Shown one piece after another: positions 56,601-64,000 of a stretch of DNA of 64,000 nucleotides. Numbering within the stretch: the first letter of the stretch is position 1; each line of letters begins with the position of its first letter. The stretch lies in NCBI RefSeq assembly GCF_001657485.1, contig NZ_LXFU01000037.1:682001-746000 (forward strand), read 5' to 3'. Source of the stretch: Rhizobium sp. WYCCWR10014 (GTDB lineage Bacteria > Pseudomonadota > Alphaproteobacteria > Rhizobiales > Rhizobiaceae). The notes under the pieces were generated by a model. The model saw nothing but the letters and a program-made list of their open reading frames with translations, was not told the origin of the DNA and ran no database searches. The translations under genes and the position numbers were made by a program.

Positions 56601-56850
56601 CCTGCGCCCGATCCTGATGACGGCATTCGCCTTTATCTTCGGTGTTCTGCCGCTTGCGATCGCCACCGGCCCCGGCGCCGAAATGCGCCAGTCGCTCGGC
56701 ACCGCCGTCTTCTCGGGCATGCTCGGCGTGACGATCTTCGGCCTGTTCCTGACGCCGGTCTTCTACGTCGTGCTGCGCGGCTGGCGCCGTAACCGGCCGG
56801 CCACTGTAGAACCAGCGAAGACAGAGCCGGTCGAGGAAGGGGTCGTCTGA
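53662..56850 (+). CDS. RND multidrug efflux pump, inner-membrane subunit (second system)
   Basis: A 1062-residue HAE1-family pump. FFVDRPIFAAVISILFLVVG, LPVSQYPEIAPPTIVVRTSYPGA and GIVVDDAIVVVENVERN (TM4 proton relay) are intact, as are the two late helices VLTQIGLIVLIGLAAKNAILIVEFA (cut by motif here). It is clearly diverged from the pump at 36624 and is not a recent duplicate. No outer-membrane channel gene follows. It is translationally coupled to its adaptor. Confidence 0.93.
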   Translation: MRFAHFFVDRPIFAAVISILFLVVGSIAYTQLPVSQYPEIAPPTIVVRTSYPGADPQTIADTVSTPLEQQINGVEDMLYMSSYSSADGAMSLTITFKLGTDLDKVQVLVQNRVSIALPRLPEEVQRLGVTTDKSSPDLMMVVHLLSPSHRYDQLYVSNYARNRIRDVLVRLDGVGDVQIFGERQYSMRIWLDPEKLSAYGMTSDDVVSALRDQNVQVSGGKIGAPPVTGKNAFEYTVRTDGRFSDVREFRYVIVKSTTSGRLVQLQDVARIELGAQDYVTNSYLNNDPAVALGIFARPGTNALDTAHQVQTLMKDISQSFPPGLEYRIVYDTTEFISDSITEVYRTIAEAAILVAIVVLVFLQSWRTAIIPIIAIPVSLIGTFAVLLAFGFSLNMLTLFGLVLAIGIVVDDAIVVVENVERNLARGMTPKQASHVTMDEVGTAVVAISLVLIAVFVPTAFIPGISGQFYRQFAVTISVTTAISALNSLTLSPALAGILLKTHDHETKRTNVAARLGRGLADGFNHGFDRLSSGYSWTVRHLVSSWIGLTAAMVTFVCLLGATWYMGTKVPAGFIPTMDQGYAIIVIQLPDGASLARTDAVVKQVGDIARTVPGVGNAVQFAGFSGATFTNASNAGVVFVPFKSFAEREEGGENANKIIGELYGKLQSIQEAFIIAIPPPSVRGVGNSGGFKMQISDLENADMTRVLGLARQMMGAAATTEGLTGVFTTFSDASPQYFLAIDRDKARFLNVPIPNIFNALSINLGVAYVNDFNAFGRVYQVRAQADRQYRMDREDILALKVRSATGALVPLGTLMDIQDASGPALVQRYNMYVSVPLQGNPTPGTSTGDAIAKMEALAAKILPQGTTFEWTELAYQETHTGNTAIYIFALSVVFVFLALAAQYESWVLPLAIILIVPLAVLAALIGVSLRGMDNNVLTQIGLIVLIGLAAKNAILIVEFARQAEDEGKSPVEAAIEASHLRLRPILMTAFAFIFGVLPLAIATGPGAEMRQSLGTAVFSGMLGVTIFGLFLTPVFYVVLRGWRRNRPATVEPAKTEPVEEGVV

Positions 56851-56880
56851 GACGATCCCACCCGGCTGAGGAAACGGAAG

Positions 56881-57660
56881 TCAGGTCGAAAACAGATGCA
56901 CCTTGCCCTGCCACAGGCGGGCGACGGTGAGTTTACCGCTGCGATAGGCGCGCGTATCGATGTTGAGCCGCCTCGGCCTTACGTCGGGTTCATCGTTCGG
57001 CGTATGACCGTGAACGACGAGTTTCGGCAACGGCACCCGGCTTTCGAGAAACCGCTGGCGGATGAGGAGCAGATCCTCGTCCGTCTGCCTGTCGAGCGGC
57101 AGTTTCGGATTGATGCCTGCATGCACGAAAATCACGCTCGGGGTCTCCAGCAGGACAGGCATCGCCCGCATGAAATCGATATGCGTCCGCGGAAGCGACT
57201 GGCGGATGAAGGCATCGAGCTTCGCGCCGGAGGGAAAGACCAGCGGTAGATGCTCCGGATCAAGGCCATAGGACTTGAGCAGCTCCGCTGACCCCATCTG
57301 CATCCAATCGTCATAGGAGATCCAGCCATCGATATAGTCGAGCATGGCGATTTCGTGATTGCCGGCAAGGCAGATGCGGTCGAATCCATCAGGCGGTGGC
57401 TCCATGAGATGGGCTATGACCTGTGACGATTCCGGGCCGCGGTCGATATAGTCGCCGAGCGTGACGATCAGCTTTCGCCCGGGCAGCCGCGCACTATCAC
57501 GCAGGATCGCCGCCTCGGCTTTCACAAGCAAATCGTACCGACCGTGAATATCGCCGATCGCATAAGTTGGGATAGCGGCAATATCCAGCGTCAGGCGCGG
57601 TCTCGGCTGGCGTGCCATTTTCGAAACCTCGCTGTTGCGAGCACGAGAGTCGCTCATCAT
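56881..57660 (-). CDS. Calcineurin-like serine/threonine-type metallophosphatase
   Basis: A 259-residue protein phosphatase of the PP2A/lambda type. The metal-binding set is complete: AIGDIHGRYD, LGDYIDRGPESS, LAGNHE, and VVHGHTPNDEP. Enzymes of this group remove phosphate from proteins or act on diadenosine polyphosphates (ApaH, PrpE). It converges on the RND pump gene, 30 bp away. Two tandem ATG codons lie at the start. Confidence 0.88.
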   Translation of the reverse strand: MMSDSRARNSEVSKMARQPRPRLTLDIAAIPTYAIGDIHGRYDLLVKAEAAILRDSARLPGRKLIVTLGDYIDRGPESSQVIAHLMEPPPDGFDRICLAGNHEIAMLDYIDGWISYDDWMQMGSAELLKSYGLDPEHLPLVFPSGAKLDAFIRQSLPRTHIDFMRAMPVLLETPSVIFVHAGINPKLPLDRQTDEDLLLIRQRFLESRVPLPKLVVHGHTPNDEPDVRPRRLNIDTRAYRSGKLTVARLWQGKVHLFST

Positions 57661-57821
57661 GTTTCTCGATTAAGGAAGCCCCACTTCACCCTAAGTAGAG
57701 TAAACGACAAGGCAATCAAGCTGGTAAGAAAATCCAAACCATTTGGGTTTTGTAGAAAAACCGGCCTTATCATTCGAGGACTAATCCCTCACTCCTGTAT
57801 CCGTTGAGAAAAGAGTGACCG

Positions 57822-58949
57822 ATGGGAACGGTATCGCAGTTTCATGAGAGCCTGAGGCCTCCCGCGCATCGCATCGAAAGCGAAGAGGAGGCGATATCCA
57901 CGGCCCGCGACCTCGCCGCCGCATTCCGGCATCAGGCGAGCGAACGTGATATCAACCGCATCCTGCCCGTTGCCGAGCTTGATGCGCTGTCGGTATCGGG
58001 GCTGACGGCAATCACGGTTCCGCCAGACCATGAAGGGCTCGACGTGTCGAACGCCCTGCTTGCCGAAATCGTTGCAATCATCGCTGAGGGCGATGCATCG
58101 ATCGGCGAAGCGCTGGAAAGTCATTTTTCCGCGCTGGAAACGCTCCGCATCCAGGCTGCCGAGGATTTGAAGGCATCGCTGTTTACCCGTGTGCTGCTCG
58201 GCGACCGCTTCGCGGGCGCCGCCTTCACCGACGGGGCCGAACTGACGGCGGAAGGCCCGGGCTACCGCCTGAGCGGGCGCACGCGACAGGCACCCGGTAT
58301 TCTATTCGCTGACTGGATTGCCGCTGCCGCCACCGCTCCGCCCAGCCGCCCGGTGACGCTCTACCTCGCACGCGGTGAAGAAGGCGTGCAGGTGGTCGAT
58401 GATTGGGACGGCTTCGGCCAGCGCACCAATGGATCGGCGACGGCGATCGTCGGCACGCTTCATGTCAATGCCGATGCGATTGCCTCTGCCCCCTCATCCG
58501 GATATTCGACCGGCATCTCGCTCGGCCTGCTGCTCAAGGCGGGCGTCAGTCTGGGCATCGCCCGGGCCGCATGGAGCGATCTGATGACCGCAATTGGCGA
58601 TCGCAGCACGACCGTCCTTCCCCAGATCGGCGAACGCGCCATCCGCATCGAAGCAACGGCGGCAGCCTTGGAACGGGCTGGCCGCAAACTCGACATTGCC
58701 CAGGTCAATCCTGTGGAGGCCGCGATGGCGGACGCGCATTTCTCCGCCTCGGCGGCCGCGATCCTTGCCGGGGAAACGGCGCTCGACACCGCGAATGCGC
58801 TGTTCGAACTTGCAGGGGAAACATCGGCCGGCATCGGGCTCAATCTCGATCGCCATTGGCGCAATACCCGCATTCACGCGCTATCACTGCGGCGGGATAA
58901 GCTGATGCACGCCGCAGGCGAATATAGGTCGAGGCCCGGCAGCACCTAA
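57822..58949 (+). CDS. Acyl-CoA-dehydrogenase-like flavoprotein (SfnB/DszC type)
   Basis: A 375-residue protein of the acyl-CoA dehydrogenase fold: helical N-terminus (ISTARDLAAAFRHQASERDINRILP), middle beta domain with AAFTDGAELTAEGPGYRLSGRTRQAPG, and helical C-terminus ending in LNLDRHWRNTRIHAL, typical of FMN-dependent sulfur-compound monooxygenases such as SfnB. The acyl-CoA base is not evident. A role in sulfur-compound or dibenzothiophene-like oxidation is a family inference. It ends one base before the convergent Rrf2 gene. An AT-rich 160-bp upstream region has no clear sites. Confidence 0.78.
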   Translation: MGTVSQFHESLRPPAHRIESEEEAISTARDLAAAFRHQASERDINRILPVAELDALSVSGLTAITVPPDHEGLDVSNALLAEIVAIIAEGDASIGEALESHFSALETLRIQAAEDLKASLFTRVLLGDRFAGAAFTDGAELTAEGPGYRLSGRTRQAPGILFADWIAAAATAPPSRPVTLYLARGEEGVQVVDDWDGFGQRTNGSATAIVGTLHVNADAIASAPSSGYSTGISLGLLLKAGVSLGIARAAWSDLMTAIGDRSTTVLPQIGERAIRIEATAAALERAGRKLDIAQVNPVEAAMADAHFSASAAAILAGETALDTANALFELAGETSAGIGLNLDRHWRNTRIHALSLRRDKLMHAAGEYRSRPGST

Positions 58950-58950
58950 T

Positions 58951-59415
58951 TCAGCTGGCGGCGGAGATCGGGAATTCTTCCTTGGCGCCGTCGATGCGAC
59001 CGCCGTCGGCGACGAATTGCTCGAGGGTCATATTGTCGAGAATGGCGGCGATCGCGTCCCGAACATCGGTCATCGAGCGCCGCACCTGACAGGTTTCCGG
59101 ATCGGCACAGTCGTCGCAGGCCTCGTAGGCCGTACGGCTAGCGCAGCGGATCGGCGCTAAGGGCCCGTCGAGCGTGCGGATGACATGGCCGATGCGGATT
59201 TCGGTTGCCGGCCGCGACAGGGAATAGCCCCCGCCCGGCCCCTTCTTCGATCGCAGGATGCCGACATTGCGCAGTTCGAGCAGGATCGTATCGAGAAACT
59301 TCTTCGGGATATTGTTGCGGGCCGCGATGTCGTTGATGAAGGCGGTCTCACCCGGCGCCAGCCGCGCCAGGTCGACCAGCGCCTTCAGCCCGTATTTTCC
59401 CTTTTTCGTCAGCAT
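58951..59415 (-). CDS. Rrf2-family transcriptional regulator with four cysteines
   Basis: A 154-residue winged-helix regulator (MLTKKGKYGLKALVDLARL; recognition region FLDTILLELRNVGILRSKKGPGGGYSL). Cysteines at 91, 100, 103 and 109 stand where IscR and NsrR bind an iron-sulfur cluster, so redox, iron or sulfur sensing is likely. Its position tail to tail with an SfnB-like gene suggests sulfur metabolism. Palindromes lie upstream. Confidence 0.88.
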   Translation of the reverse strand: MLTKKGKYGLKALVDLARLAPGETAFINDIAARNNIPKKFLDTILLELRNVGILRSKKGPGGGYSLSRPATEIRIGHVIRTLDGPLAPIRCASRTAYEACDDCADPETCQVRRSMTDVRDAIAAILDNMTLEQFVADGGRIDGAKEEFPISAAS

Positions 59416-59440
59416 CGTCGTCGCCTTGTAGAAATCGCAA

Positions 59441-59468
59441 TATTTATCCTGTCAATAGCAGGCAAATA
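59441..59468 (-). promoter_or_regulatory. Palindromic operator candidate before the Rrf2 gene
   Basis: Nested inverted repeats: TATTT/AAATA outside and CCTG/CAGG inside, near-symmetric, 26-53 bp before the start. A second perfect one, AGCTAT-N5-ATAGCT, is at 59498-59514. Confidence 0.55.
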
Positions 59469-59591
59469 GCGTCAAAAGCGTGAACATACAACAAAATAGC
59501 TATTATTTATAGCTTGTATCGGCAACGTCCACAGGTGCGCGCGGCAGCCTTAAGAAGAACCGGCCGCCGCGCGCCTTGTCAGCCGCCTCGA

Positions 59592-60380
59592 TTAGATCGT
59601 CTTCAGCATGCCGCCATCGACGAAATAGGTCGAGCCGATGCAATAGCTCGCACGCTCCGAACTCAGGAAGACGAAGACGTTGGCCAGCTCCTCCGGCGTG
59701 CCGAAGCGTTTGGAGGCGGCGTGCTCGTTGGCGACGCTCTGCAGGTAGCCTTCCCAGTTGCCGCCGGTTTCCGCCGTCAATTGCTTGGCGGTCTTGATCC
59801 AGTCGGGCGTCAGGATCAGGCCGGCATTGACGCAGTTGACGCGGATATTGTCCTTGATGAGCTCGGTCGAAAGCGTCTTCGAAAACATCATCAGCGCCGA
59901 CTTGCTGACATTGTAGATCGGCTCGTACCAGAGTGGCTGGACCGCACAGATCGAGGCATTGTGCAGGATCACCCCGCCGCCGCGTTCCTTCATCTGCGGC
60001 GCGATGCCCCGCGCCAGCCGCACGGCGGCCATCACATGTAGGTCCCAATAGTCCTGCCACTTCTCGTCGGGCGCCTCCATCACCGTCTCGTTCGATCCGG
60101 TGCCGGCATTGTTGATGAGGATATCGGCGCCGCCTTTTCCGGCCGCCGCCGCAATGATCGCCTCGGTTCCCGCAACCGTCGCCACATCGGCCGCGACCGC
60201 GGCAGCGCTGACGCCGTACTTCTCGGCGATACGGGCGGCTTCCGCCTCAAGCCGTTCACCGCCTCGGGCTGCCAGCACGAGGTCGGCGCCTTCGGCCGCC
60301 AGCCCCTCGGCGATCGCCAGTCCGATGCCGACCGACGCACCTGTTATGACGGCGGTCTTTCCCTTCAATCCGAGATCCAT
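59592..60380 (-). CDS. Short-chain dehydrogenase/reductase
   Basis: A 262-residue classical SDR. TGASVGIGLAIAEGLA binds the cofactor; INNAGTGSN and the catalytic residues in LHNASICAVQPLWYEPIYNVSKSALM follow. It ends with SCIGSTYFVDGGMLKT-type motif YCIGSTYFVDGGM. GGAGGAAGAC precedes ATG 60380. It is divergent from the isomerase-like gene across 142 bp and could oxidise a sugar or polyol in the same pathway. Confidence 0.88.
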   Translation of the reverse strand: MDLGLKGKTAVITGASVGIGLAIAEGLAAEGADLVLAARGGERLEAEAARIAEKYGVSAAAVAADVATVAGTEAIIAAAAGKGGADILINNAGTGSNETVMEAPDEKWQDYWDLHVMAAVRLARGIAPQMKERGGGVILHNASICAVQPLWYEPIYNVSKSALMMFSKTLSTELIKDNIRVNCVNAGLILTPDWIKTAKQLTAETGGNWEGYLQSVANEHAASKRFGTPEELANVFVFLSSERASYCIGSTYFVDGGMLKTI

Positions 60381-60522
60381 GTCTTCCTCCGCAAACGGCC
60401 GGAGATTCCGGCCTGATGTGCTGAGTGTTTCGCCAATGAACCCGGGCGTCAAGCTTCCGAACTCCTCTTGCGGCAGGCGCCGATCTGTCGCATGCCTGCA
60501 TCAAAAGATGGGAGGAGTTTTC

Positions 60523-61293
60523 ATGCGACGTTATTCAGCCTGCATAGAATGGCTGTTTGCCGAAGAGGGCGACAGCTTTCCCGATCGCATCCGCCGCGCC
60601 CATGCGGCCGGCCTGCCGGCGATCGAATTCTGGCGCTGGACCGGCAAGGATCTGGATGCGATCGAGGCGGCGCTGAAGGAAACCGGCCTCGCCGTCTCCA
60701 GCCTCGTCGCCGAACCGATGATCGCGCTGACCGACGCCGCCAACCGGCAGGCCTGGCTGAAAGGCCTTGCCGAATCCGTCACTGTCGCGAAACGTCTCGG
60801 CGCGCCGGTGCTGATTGCCCAGGCGGGCGACGATCTCCCGGGCTTGACCCGCGAAGAACAGCGCCGGGCGCTCACCGAAACGCTGAGAGCCGGCGCCGAT
60901 ATCCTCAAAGGCAGCGGTGTCCGCCTCGGCGTTGAGCCGCTCAATATCCGCATCGACCATGTCGGCTATTTCCTCGATTCGACCCGCGAAGGTCTAGACA
61001 TCGTCGATGACGTCGCTCGCCCCGAGATCGGCATCGTCTACGACATCTACCATTCCGCCGTGATGGACGAGCGCACCGAGGAGGTGCTGAACGGCCGTCT
61101 CGACCGTATCATCCACGTCCATGTCGCCGATCACCCTGGCCGCCACGAACCGGGTTCCGGCAGCATCGACCTTGCCCACCGCCTCGGCTGGATCTTCGCC
61201 AACGGTTACGACGGCGCCGTCGGTCTGGAATATCGGCCGACCAGGCCCGGCGCGGACGCAGCCAAGGCCGCGATTGCTTCGCTCGGCGGTTAA
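60523..61293 (+). CDS. Hydroxypyruvate-isomerase-like TIM-barrel protein
   Basis: A 256-residue sugar-isomerase/epimerase fold protein close to Hyi/OtnI: CIEWLFAEEGDSFPDRIRRAHAAGLPAIEFWRW at the start, catalytic acidic residues in VEPLNIRIDHVGYF and GLEYRPT, metal ligands in IVYDIYHSAVMD and HVHVADHPGRHEPGSG. It isomerises hydroxypyruvate or a related keto-sugar. ATG 60523 follows GGGAGGAG. It overlaps the convergent LacI gene by 4 bp at their 3' ends. Confidence 0.87.
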   Translation: MRRYSACIEWLFAEEGDSFPDRIRRAHAAGLPAIEFWRWTGKDLDAIEAALKETGLAVSSLVAEPMIALTDAANRQAWLKGLAESVTVAKRLGAPVLIAQAGDDLPGLTREEQRRALTETLRAGADILKGSGVRLGVEPLNIRIDHVGYFLDSTREGLDIVDDVARPEIGIVYDIYHSAVMDERTEEVLNGRLDRIIHVHVADHPGRHEPGSGSIDLAHRLGWIFANGYDGAVGLEYRPTRPGADAAKAAIASLGG

Positions 61294-62309
61294 ACCTCGG
61301 CGGCATCGACGCTTGCCACCACCTTGCAGGGTCCGGCCGAGCGCCGCTCGATAATGCGCGAGGCAATCATGATGCGCCGCGCCGGCATGCCGGGCAGGCG
61401 TGGATTCTCGATGCGCTCGAGCAAGAGCCGCAGCCCAACCGCCCCGCATTCCTGCCCCTCCATCCTCACCGTCGTCAGCGCCGGCGAGATCTGCGTCGCC
61501 GCCGAGTAGTCGCCGAAACCGACGACCGAAATATCGTCGGGAATGCGATATCCCTGGCCGAGCAACTCGGAAACCACAGTCAGTGCCAGCCCGTCATGAG
61601 CACAGAAAAAAGCCGTCGGGCGGATACCTTTTTCCGCAAGCGCTCTGAAAGCCGCGCTGAAGCCGTTCTCTTCATCGAACTGCATAACATGAAGCGCAAC
61701 ATCAGGATAACGTTCGGCGATTTCGCGGGCGCCGTAATGCCGCTCCTGGCGCCCCCGCAGGCCCGGCATGCCATAGACATAAACGATGGACCGATGGCCG
61801 AGCCCGACCAGATACTCCACCACCGCCTGCCCTGCCTCATGGTCCGTGCCGCCGACATGGTCGATCTGTTCGAGCGCATCGACCCAGCCGAAACGTACGA
61901 TTGGAACGCCGGTGGCACTCGCCGCCGCCACTGCCTCACGGGCATGCGGACCGACGAGCATCAGCCCGTCGCACGTGCGCGCCAGCTCCTCCAACTGGCG
62001 GGAATCATGGGTCCAGCGTACGCGCAGCGTCATGCCAAGCCGATGGGCCTCGCGCTGCACACCGTTCTGCACCTGCATATAAAGCTCACTGTTGACGGCA
62101 TCCAGATCGTGAAAGACAACCGCGACCTCGCCCGCACCACCCTGCCCGGCCGGCCTTGTATAGCCGAGGCGCTGCGCCGTCTCGCGGATCAGCGTGCGCG
62201 TTTCCTCGCTAACGCCGCTCTTTCCGGCAAGCGACCGCGATACCGCATATTTCGACAGGCCGACCTCCCTTGCGATGGTCTGCAATGTAACCCGGCCTCT
62301 ACTTCCCAC
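61290..62309 (-). CDS. LacI-family transcriptional repressor
   Basis: A 339-residue regulator with GTG start. The helix-turn-helix VTLQTIAREVGLSKYAVSRSLAGKSGVSEET is followed by the hinge and a periplasmic-binding-type effector domain (VGLGHRSIVYVYGMPG, FFCAHDGLALTVV, DISVVGFGDYSAAT). It is divergent from the ABC binding-protein gene and likely represses that transporter and perhaps itself; the inducer is presumably a sugar. An inverted repeat CAGCGT-N12-ACGCTG lies at 62319-62342. Confidence 0.9.
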   Translation of the reverse strand: MGSRGRVTLQTIAREVGLSKYAVSRSLAGKSGVSEETRTLIRETAQRLGYTRPAGQGGAGEVAVVFHDLDAVNSELYMQVQNGVQREAHRLGMTLRVRWTHDSRQLEELARTCDGLMLVGPHAREAVAAASATGVPIVRFGWVDALEQIDHVGGTDHEAGQAVVEYLVGLGHRSIVYVYGMPGLRGRQERHYGAREIAERYPDVALHVMQFDEENGFSAAFRALAEKGIRPTAFFCAHDGLALTVVSELLGQGYRIPDDISVVGFGDYSAATQISPALTTVRMEGQECGAVGLRLLLERIENPRLPGMPARRIMIASRIIERRSAGPCKVVASVDAAEV

Positions 62310-62491
62310 GTGACACCTCAGCGTTCGATTGATGCGACGCTGGCTCTATCAACCGCGCCCGTCAGCCAAATTTTTACACTAACGAAAAACATAACGCTTT
62401 ACCTAACAATATCCAAATGTAATCTTTTCCCCATCCAAGCCCGACAGCAAAAAATAATCATAAGGGCACGGATTTTTGGAGGAGATCCCCT

Positions 62492-64000
62492 ATGATCAAG
62501 CTGAAACGACGTGCGTTTCTGGCCGGGACGTCGGCCGCCCTGATACTGCCGGCCCTGCCGGTTTTCGCCGCTGACTTCAAGGAAGCGGATGTTCTGAAAA
62601 CGAAGGTGTCGAGCGGCGCCCTGCCGGCCCTGAAGGACCGACTTCCTGAAAATCCGCTCGTCGTCAAACCGGTCGAAAGCGTCGGCAAATACGGCGGCGA
62701 CTGGAACATGGCGCTGGTCGGCGGCGGGTCGCTGTCGATGCTGTTCCGCTATCAAGCCTACGAGCCGCTGCTGCGCTATACGCCCGACTGGTCCGGCGTA
62801 ACGCTCAATGTCGCCGAGTCCTTTGAGGGCGACGCCGACTCCAAGGTCTATACGATCCGCCTGCGCAAGGGCATGAAATGGTCGGACGGCCATCCCTACA
62901 CCACCGCCGACATCAAGTTCTGGTACGACACCGTCTTCACCGACAAGCGCGTCGCCTTTGTCGGCCAGGATCATTGGAAGTCCGGCGGCAAGCCGGCCAA
63001 GCTGGAGATCGTCGACGAGCAGACCTTCAAGGTCATCTTCGACAAGCCGAACGGCCTGTTCCCGCTGCAAGTCGCCTGGGCAAACAACGACCAGACGACG
63101 CGCACGCCGAAGCATTATCTCGAGCAGTTTCACATCGACTTTAATCCGAAGGCTGATGAACTCGCCAAGCAACGCGGCTTCGAAAGCTGGATCGCCTCCT
63201 TCCAGGCGGCCGCCGGTTTTCAGGATGACAATGCCTTCTTCCTGAACTCCTCGAAGAAGCCCTGCGTCCATGCCTGGATGTTCACGATAGCACCCGGCGA
63301 AAACACCGAACGCGCCGTTGCCGAGCGCAATCCCTACTACTGGAAGGTCGATACCGAGGGCAACCAGCTGCCCTATATGGACCGTATCGTCTACCAGATG
63401 GTCGCCGACCCGCAGGTTCTGCTGCTGAAGGCCATGCAGGGCGAAGTCGACCTGATGGACCAGTATATCGCCACGCCGAACAACAAGTCGGTTCTCTACG
63501 ATGCGCGTGAGCAGGGCGGCTATGATTTCTACACACTGACTTCGACTGAAGCCAATGTGATGAATTTCATCTTCAACCTGAACCACAATGATGAGACCAA
63601 GCGGAAGCTTTTCCGGAACAAGGATTTTCGTGCGGCGCTCTCGACGGCGCTCGACCGGCAGTCGCTGATCGATGCGGTGCTCGTTGGCCAGGGGGCGTCT
63701 GCTCAGCCGTCGATCAAGAAGGAGGACCCGCTCTACAACGAGCAGCTCGCCACGCAGTTCACGGCCTATGACGTCGACAAGGCGAATGCCATGCTCGATC
63801 AGATCGTGCCGAAGCGCGACGACCAGAACTTCCGCCTCGACGAAAAGGGCCGCCGCCTGACGATCATCTTCGAGATCGACCAGGCGCGCGCTGTCTTCCT
63901 CGATCTCTTCCAACTTGTCATTCCGATGTTCCAGGCGGTCGGCATCGATGCGCAGATGCGCTCGATGGACCGTTCGCTTTGGGAAACCCGCGTCCGCCAG
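62492..64000 (+). CDS. ABC transporter solute-binding protein, family 5, C-terminus cut by window edge
   Basis: At least 503 residues of an extracytoplasmic binding protein in the peptide/nickel/oligosaccharide group. The N-terminus MIKLKRRAFLAGTSAAL looks like a twin-arginine or Sec signal ending in VFA. The conserved block YTIRLRKGMKWSDGHPYTTADIKFWYD and KDFRAALSTALDRQSLI are typical. Neighbouring genes point to a carbohydrate substrate rather than peptides. GGAGGAGATC precedes the ATG; permease and ATPase genes presumably follow outside. Confidence 0.9.
   Translation, partial: MIKLKRRAFLAGTSAALILPALPVFAADFKEADVLKTKVSSGALPALKDRLPENPLVVKPVESVGKYGGDWNMALVGGGSLSMLFRYQAYEPLLRYTPDWSGVTLNVAESFEGDADSKVYTIRLRKGMKWSDGHPYTTADIKFWYDTVFTDKRVAFVGQDHWKSGGKPAKLEIVDEQTFKVIFDKPNGLFPLQVAWANNDQTTRTPKHYLEQFHIDFNPKADELAKQRGFESWIASFQAAAGFQDDNAFFLNSSKKPCVHAWMFTIAPGENTERAVAERNPYYWKVDTEGNQLPYMDRIVYQMVADPQVLLLKAMQGEVDLMDQYIATPNNKSVLYDAREQGGYDFYTLTSTEANVMNFIFNLNHNDETKRKLFRNKDFRAALSTALDRQSLIDAVLVGQGASAQPSIKKEDPLYNEQLATQFTAYDVDKANAMLDQIVPKRDDQNFRLDEKGRRLTIIFEIDQARAVFLDLFQLVIPMFQAVGIDAQMRSMDRSLWETRVRQ

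Noticed and set aside
62310..62491. Clear LacI operator in the divergent gap
   Set aside because: Only an imperfectly placed CAGCGT-N12-ACGCTG and TAACG direct repeats were seen; not strong enough for a separate claim.
62399..63913. 504-codon minus-strand frame
   Set aside because: Antisense to the ABC binding-protein gene, which has a signal peptide, ribosome-binding site and family motifs.

Overview
The window looks like chromosomal DNA of a Rhizobium close to R. leguminosarum or R. etli. The evidence is high GC, alphaproteobacterial cell-cycle genes (ctrA, sciP, chpT), a rhizobial braDEFGC-type amino-acid transporter, a PssA/ExoY-like sugar transferase, and several copies of short mosaic intergenic repeats built on gcatgtcg/cgacatgc ends and an aaaagtg-gaagcggtttt core. 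Species is an inference; no rRNA or tRNA gene was seen.

Left part (1-15.8 kb): a PAP2 acid phosphatase cut by the window edge; a permease-fused hybrid histidine kinase with an eight-cysteine insert, overlapping its LuxR-type response regulator; a remnant of a 2-hydroxyacid dehydrogenase; the branched-chain amino-acid ABC operon (braD, E, F, G, a small membrane protein, braC); a CysQ-like phosphatase; a PssA/ExoY-like first glycosyltransferase with a long leader; and a decayed LuxR-type quorum-sensing regulator broken by frameshifts and a palindromic repeat.

Cell-cycle block (15.8-22.1 kb): sciP, a PqiA-like protein, a small acetyltransferase, fliJ, ctrA, a single-domain receiver, chpT, a secreted DUF1134 protein and a membrane-anchored coiled-coil protein. 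A master regulator, its RNA-polymerase-bound inhibitor and its phosphotransferase thus lie within about 4.5 kb. Three GANTC methylation sites cluster upstream of ctrA.

Housekeeping block (22.1-36.5 kb): an rRNA/tRNA methyltransferase, an RluD-type pseudouridine synthase, rpoH with a hairpin in its leader, a large acidic membrane protein, purA, a drug/metabolite transporter, a two-part acetyltransferase, a PAS-GGDEF-EAL protein, and a sugar-acid dehydratase overlapping a beta-hydroxyacid dehydrogenase.

Efflux and regulator block (36.5-56.9 kb): an RND pump with adaptor, an alpha/beta hydrolase that has lost its nucleophile serine, two LysR regulators, two short-chain dehydrogenases, an alkyladenine glycosylase, a marR-emrA-emrB operon with a clear palindromic operator, a cation/proton antiporter and a second RND pump with adaptor. 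Neither RND pump has a TolC-type gene beside it.

Right end (56.9-64 kb): a calcineurin-like phosphatase, an acyl-CoA-dehydrogenase-like flavoprotein, an Rrf2 regulator with palindromes upstream, and a sugar-type locus (short-chain dehydrogenase, hydroxypyruvate-isomerase-like protein, LacI regulator and a divergent ABC solute-binding protein truncated by the window end). Starts were chosen by ribosome-binding sites and family alignment from memory. Long open frames opposite real genes are treated as artefacts of high GC.
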